Shown: positions 59,899-64,000 of the stretch, piece by piece
Layout of the letters: each line of letters begins with the position of its first letter
Position numbering within the stretch: the stretch's first letter is position 1
Origin: Burkholderia cepacia GG4
Lineage (GTDB): Bacteria; Pseudomonadota; Gammaproteobacteria; Burkholderiales; Burkholderiaceae
Assembly: GCF_000292915.1 (NCBI RefSeq)
Contig: NC_018514.1
Coordinates: 2,170,001-2,234,000, forward strand
DNA: 64,000 bases
Direction of reading: 5' to 3'
Made by a program: the position numbers and the translations under genes
Notes under the pieces: model-generated
Databases searched by the model: none
What the model was told of the DNA's origin: nothing
The model's input: only the letters and a program-made list of their open reading frames with translations

Positions 59899-62800
59899 TC
59901 AGACTGCCGTGCCGTATCCGCCGCCGCCCGGCGTCTCGACCACGAACACGTCACCCGCCGCCATCTGCGCGCGGCCGATATGCTCGAGCGTCTCGACCGT
60001 GCCGTCCGCGCGCTCGATCGTGTTGCGGCCGAGCGCGCCCGCTTCGCCGCCCGCCGCGCCGAACGGCGCATGGATCCGGTTGTTCGACAGGATCGACGCG
60101 GTCATCGGCTCGAGGAACCGGATCCGCCGCACTGCGCCGTCGCCGCCACGCCAGCGCCCGCCGCCGCCGGAACCCGCGCGCAACCGGTGCGAGTCGAGCC
60201 GCACCGGGTAGCGCCATTCGAGCACTTCCGGGTCGGTCAGCCGCGAGTTCGTCATGTGCGTCTGCACCGCGCCGACGCCCGCAAAGCCGTCGCCCGCGCC
60301 GCTGCCGCCGGCGATGGTCTCGTAGTACTGGTATCGGTCGTTGCCGAACGTGAAGTTGTTCATCGTTCCCTGGCTCGACGCGACGCAGCCGAGTGCGCCG
60401 TACAGCGCGTTGGTGATCGCCGATGACGTCTCGACGTTGCCCGACACGACCGCGGCCGGATACTCGGGGTTCAGCATCGAGCGGGCGGGCACGATCACCG
60501 TCAGCGGCTTCAGGCAGCCGGCGTTCAGCGGGATGTCGTCGCCGACCAGCGTGCGGAACACGTACAGCACGGCGGCCATGCAGACGGCCTTCGGCGCGTT
60601 GAAGTTGTTGTCGAGCTGCGCGGACGTGCCGGTGAAATCGATCTCCGCCCGGCGCGCCGCGCGATCGACGCGAATTGCGACGCGAATCTCGGCGCCGTTG
60701 TCGAGCGGATAGCGGTACGCGCCGTCCTGCAGCGCGCCGATCACGCGCCGCACCGCTTCTTCCGCGTTGTCCTGCACGTGCCCCATGAACGCGAGCACGA
60801 CGTCGCGGCCGAACTGCGCCACCATCCGCCGCAACTCGTCCACGCCCTTCTGGTTCGCGGCGACCTGCGCGCGCAGGTCGGCCATGTTCTGCTCGACGTT
60901 GCGTGCCGGGTAGCGGCCGGAGGCCAGCAGCGCGCGTGTGTCGGCATCGCGCAGCACGCCCGCCGACACGAGCTGCCAGTTGTCGATCAGCACGCCCTCC
61001 TCGTCGATGTGCGTCGAATCGGGCGGCATCGAGCCCGGCGTCGTGCCGCCGATGTCCGCGTGGTGACCGCGCGAGCCGACGTAGAACAGCGGCGCGTCCG
61101 AACCGTCCGCGAACACCGGCGTGATGACGGTGACGTCCGGCAGGTGCGTGCCACCGTGATACGGATCGTTCAGCATGAACACGTCGCCGTCGCGCATGCG
61201 GCCGCGATTGCGCTCGATCACCGTGCGGATGCTCTCGCCCATCGAGCCCAGGTGTACGGGCATGTGCGGCGCGTTCGCGATCAGGTTGCCGTCGCCGTCG
61301 AAGATCGCGCATGAGAAGTCGAGCCGTTCCTTGATGTTCACCGAGTATGCGGTGTTCTGCAGCCGCAGCCCCATCTGCTCGGCGATCGACATGAACAGGT
61401 TGTTGAAGATCTCGAGCCGCACCGGATCGGCGTCGGTGCCGAGCGAACGGCGCGTCGGCAGCGGCGTCGTGCGCGTCAGCACGAGGTTGCCCTGCGCGGT
61501 CATCCGCGCGCGCCAGCCGGGCTCGACGACGGTCGTGCCGTTCTTCTCCGCGACGATCGCCGGCCCGTCGATCGCATCGCCGGCCAGCAGCGTGTCGCGC
61601 ACGTACAGCGCCGCGTCATGCCATTGGCCGCCGGAATAGAAGCGCACGGCGCTGTGCGCATGCGGCGTCGCGTCATCGTCGCGCGGCGCGAGCGGCGCGA
61701 CCTCGACCGGCGCATCCGACCGGCCGATCGCCTCGACCGATGCCAGTTCGGCCACCAGCGGCACGCCGGGCATCAGGAACGCGTAGCGCTGCCGGTAGGC
61801 GGCCTCGAACGCCTGCTGCATCGCGTCGACGCTGCCGGCCGGCACGTCGAGCGCGGAATCGGTGCCCTGGTAACGCAGGTGCACGCGGTGCTCGGTCGCG
61901 ATGCGCTCCGGCGGCACGCCCTGTTCGAGCAGCGCGCCGACCGCGTCGTCGGTCAGCCGGTCGAGCGTCGCGTTCAGCGCCGGCAGCGACGCATCGGACA
62001 GCACGGCCTCCACCGCGCGCTCGCGCATCGCGGTCTGGTCGGCGAGGCCCATCCCGTATGCGGACAGCACGCCGGCGAGCGGATGCGCGAACACCTGCGT
62101 CATCCCGAGCGCGTCGGCCACGCCGCAGGCGTGCTGGCCACCCGCGCCGCCGAAGGTCGTCAGCACGTAGCGCGACACGTCGTGGCCGCGCTGCACCGAG
62201 ATCTTCTTGATCGCGTTCGCCATGCTGCCGATCGCGATGTCCAGGAAACCTTCGGCCAGTGCCTCGGGGGTGTCGCGCCGCCCGGTCGCCGCGTGGATCG
62301 CGTCGGCGAGCGCCGCGAACTTCGCGACCACGCCGGCGCGGTCGAGCGGTTCGTCCGCGTGCGGGCCGAACACGCGCGGGAAATGGTCCGGCTGGATCTT
62401 GCCGAGCATCACGTTGCAGTCGGTCACCGTCAGCGGGCCACCGCGCCGGTACGCGGCCGGCCCCGGATTCGCGCCGGCCGATTCGGGCCCGACGCGCAGC
62501 CGCGCGCCGTCGAAGCCGAGCACCGAGCCGCCGCCGGCGGCGACCGTATGGATGCTCATCATCGGCGCGCGCATCCGCACGCCGGCCACCTGCGTCTCGA
62601 ACACGCGCTCGAATTCGCCGTTGTAGTGCGATACGTCGGTCGACGTGCCGCCCATGTCGAAGCCGATCACCTGGTCGAAGCCGGCCGCGCGCGCGGCGCG
62701 CACCATCCCGACGATGCCGCCGGCCGGGCCGGACAGGATCGCGTCCTTGCCCTGGAACGCGTCGGCGCGCGTCAGCCCGCCGCTGCTCTGCATGAACTGC

Positions 62801-63537
62801 AGGTTCACGCCCGGCATCTCGTGCGCGACCTGCTCGACGTAGCGGCGCAGGATCGGCGACAGGTACGCGTCGACCACCGTCGTGTCGCCGCGCGACACCA
62901 TCTTCATCAGCGGCGACACCTCGTGCGACACCGACACCTGCGTGAAGCCGATGCGGCGCGCGAGGTCCGCCAGTGCGCGTTCGTGCGCGGTGTAGCGATA
63001 GCCGTGGATCAGCACGATGGCCAACGCCTGCACGCCCGAGTCGAACACGCGGCGCAGCGCCGCTTCCGCGCGCTGCAGATCCAGCGGCACCACGACATCG
63101 CCGTGCGCGCCGACCCGCTCGTCCACCTCGACGACGGTCTCGTACAGCGCATCGGGCAGCACGATGTCGAGATCGAACAGGCGCGGCCGGTTCTGGTACG
63201 CGATGCGCAGCACGTCGCGAAAGCCGCGCGTGGTCGCGAGCGCGGTGCGTTCGCCCTTGCGCTCGAGCAGCGCGTTGGTCGCGACGGTCGTGCCCATCTT
63301 CACCATGTCGACGCGTGCGGGCGTGATCGGCTCGCCGTCGGCAAGGCCGAGCAGGTGGCGGATGCCGGCAACGGCCGCGTCGCGGTATTGCTCGGGGTTC
63401 TCCGACAGCAGCTTGTGCGTGACGAGCGTGCCGTCGGGCCGGCGCGCGACGATGTCGGTGAACGTGCCGCCGCGGTCGATCCAGAATTGCCAGCGTGCGG
63501 CGTCGGAGGAAACGGGGAAAGCGTGTCGGTCAGTCAT
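59899..63537 (-). CDS. Fused hydantoinase A/B, 5-oxoprolinase-type
   Basis: A 1212-residue ATP-dependent amidohydrolase. ATG 63537 begins [20 protein letters not shown], before the actin-like ATP motif [16 protein letters not shown]; the open frame upstream shadows other sequence. Residues about 1-690 are the HyuA half ([37 protein letters not shown]). Residues about 700-1210 are the HyuB half ([40 protein letters not shown]). Single-chain fusions of this size are typical of 5-oxoprolinase, which opens pyroglutamate to glutamate; hydantoin cannot be excluded. An MFS gene lies upstream on the same strand. Confidence 0.92.
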   Translation of the reverse strand: MTDRHAFPVSSDAARWQFWIDRGGTFTDIVARRPDGTLVTHKLLSENPEQYRDAAVAGIRHLLGLADGEPITPARVDMVKMGTTVATNALLERKGERTALATTRGFRDVLRIAYQNRPRLFDLDIVLPDALYETVVEVDERVGAHGDVVVPLDLQRAEAALRRVFDSGVQALAIVLIHGYRYTAHERALADLARRIGFTQVSVSHEVSPLMKMVSRGDTTVVDAYLSPILRRYVEQVAHEMPGVNLQFMQSSGGLTRADAFQGKDAILSGPAGGIVGMVRAARAAGFDQVIGFDMGGTSTDVSHYNGEFERVFETQVAGVRMRAPMMSIHTVAAGGGSVLGFDGARLRVGPESAGANPGPAAYRRGGPLTVTDCNVMLGKIQPDHFPRVFGPHADEPLDRAGVVAKFAALADAIHAATGRRDTPEALAEGFLDIAIGSMANAIKKISVQRGHDVSRYVLTTFGGAGGQHACGVADALGMTQVFAHPLAGVLSAYGMGLADQTAMRERAVEAVLSDASLPALNATLDRLTDDAVGALLEQGVPPERIATEHRVHLRYQGTDSALDVPAGSVDAMQQAFEAAYRQRYAFLMPGVPLVAELASVEAIGRSDAPVEVAPLAPRDDDATPHAHSAVRFYSGGQWHDAALYVRDTLLAGDAIDGPAIVAEKNGTTVVEPGWRARMTAQGNLVLTRTTPLPTRRSLGTDADPVRLEIFNNLFMSIAEQMGLRLQNTAYSVNIKERLDFSCAIFDGDGNLIANAPHMPVHLGSMGESIRTVIERNRGRMRDGDVFMLNDPYHGGTHLPDVTVITPVFADGSDAPLFYVGSRGHHADIGGTTPGSMPPDSTHIDEEGVLIDNWQLVSAGVLRDADTRALLASGRYPARNVEQNMADLRAQVAANQKGVDELRRMVAQFGRDVVLAFMGHVQDNAEEAVRRVIGALQDGAYRYPLDNGAEIRVAIRVDRAARRAEIDFTGTSAQLDNNFNAPKAVCMAAVLYVFRTLVGDDIPLNAGCLKPLTVIVPARSMLNPEYPAAVVSGNVETSSAITNALYGALGCVASSQGTMNNFTFGNDRYQYYETIAGGSGAGDGFAGVGAVQTHMTNSRLTDPEVLEWRYPVRLDSHRLRAGSGGGGRWRGGDGAVRRIRFLEPMTASILSNNRIHAPFGAAGGEAGALGRNTIERADGTVETLEHIGRAQMAAGDVFVVETPGGGGYGTAV

Positions 63538-63650
63538 GGCGATGAACTCGATGCGTCGTTGAATCGATGGACGAGCGCCGCCGCACGGCGCGCGTCGCGC
63601 GCCGCGAGATGGCTTCGATGAAAAAGGAAAGTGAAGCGGCGGGCGCCCGC

Positions 63651-64000
63651 TTACGCGGCGTCGAGTTCGCGGCCGCGCGTCTCGGGCAGCGTCAGCGCGG
63701 CGACGATCATCACGCCGTAGGCGGCGACCGCGAAGATCCCGATGCTCGCGCCGAGCCCATAGTGCTTCGACAGCGCGCCGATCAGGAACGGGAACAGTGC
63801 GCCGATCGCGCGGCCCACGTTGTAGCAGAAGCCTTGGCCGGAGCCGCGCACGCGGGTCGGGAACAGCTCGGTGAGGAACGCGCCCATCCCGGAGAAGATG
63901 CCCGACGCGAAGAACCCGAGCGGGAAGCCGAGCCACAGCATCGACGTGTTCGTGAGGTGCAGCGCCGGCGACGTATAGGCGAACGCGATCACCATCGAGC
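63651..64000 (-). CDS. MFS transporter, C-terminal part (N-terminus outside window)
   Basis: The last 116 or so residues of a major facilitator protein: helices with [18 protein letters not shown], the motif [19 protein letters not shown] typical of the sugar/organic acid (SHS or AAHS) group, and the end [15 protein letters not shown]. The 113 bases to the hydantoinase start and same strand suggest one transcript, so it may import the hydantoinase substrate. Confidence 0.9.
   Translation of the reverse strand, partial: SMVIAFAYTSPALHLTNTSMLWLGFPLGFFASGIFSGMGAFLTELFPTRVRGSGQGFCYNVGRAIGALFPFLIGALSKHYGLGASIGIFAVAAYGVMIVAALTLPETRGRELDAA

Noticed and set aside
61618-63621. A 667-residue plus-strand open frame
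   Set aside because: Antisense shadow of the hydantoinase gene, composition unlike a real protein.
1-64000. tRNA, rRNA, insertion sequences, prophage
   Set aside because: No cloverleaf, rRNA segment, transposase or phage protein was recognised on either strand.

Overview
The window is high-GC (roughly two thirds G+C, strong G/C preference at third codon positions) Gram-negative DNA. It reads as Burkholderia, most likely the Burkholderia cepacia complex. The best anchor is the convergent pair at 56316-59234: a 287-residue RpfF-type synthase of the BDSF signal (cis-2-dodecenoic acid) beside a 667-residue RpfR-type PAS-GGDEF-EAL receptor, the arrangement described in B. cenocepacia (there on chromosome 2). 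No rRNA, tRNA, CRISPR array, insertion sequence or prophage was seen.

Layout. 1-2516 (minus): porin, DUF3311 membrane protein and sodium:solute symporter (cut by the window edge). 2800-10827: IclR regulator divergent from a seven-gene operon with a PotABCD-like ABC importer and a three-part flavin/iron-sulfur amino-acid (opine or hydroxyproline type) dehydrogenase. 10883-13105: remnant of an MFS gene, RBBP9-type hydrolase, Lrp regulator, GNAT. 13164-19985: AraC regulator divergent from an aldehyde dehydrogenase, a GMC alcohol dehydrogenase and a fused Baeyer-Villiger monooxygenase-esterase, which looks like a sub-terminal oxidation pathway. 20203-23452: exported LMW-phosphatase homologue without its catalytic Cys, a DedA-PAP2-LssY membrane protein with degenerate PAP2 motifs, and an HExxH protein. 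23759-26208: NarL-type two-component system with a MASE4 kinase. 26248-26861: ParE/RelE toxin-antitoxin with a perfect 42-bp palindrome. 26916-31676: MFS transporter and orphan Tat-type binding protein divergent from a TctDE/QseBC-like two-component system.

31730-35073: uncharacterised protein, then an Lrp regulator divergent from ornithine cyclodeaminase and a CtlX-like arginine/citrulline hydrolase. 35205-40404: DUF2760-Hsp70-Hsp70 operon behind a leader with two strong hairpins. 40664-41131: a deletion scar joining the C-termini of a TetR gene and a flavoprotein gene. 41306-45393: LysR, palindromic operators, a DSD1-family PLP enzyme, an iminosuccinate-reductase-like protein and a HAD phosphatase. 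45452-47081: GST and YciI divergent from MarR, with a shared operator inside overlapping promoters. 47158-49474: DHA1 MFS divergent from AraC. 49533-53726: DUF3857 transglutaminase protein and several small proteins, with one AT-rich palindromic motif present twice. 53882-59234: KimA/YdaO-like APC permease, rpfF and rpfR. 59899-64000: fused hydantoinase/5-oxoprolinase and the end of an MFS gene.

The window is a run of small self-contained modules, most with a divergent regulator and a recognisable palindromic operator. The least explained are the BVMO-esterase cluster, the hydroxyaspartate/iminosuccinate-like pair, the exported Cys-less phosphatase homologue, the Hsp70 pair with its structured leader, and the duplicated operator near 51.9 and 53.4 kb.
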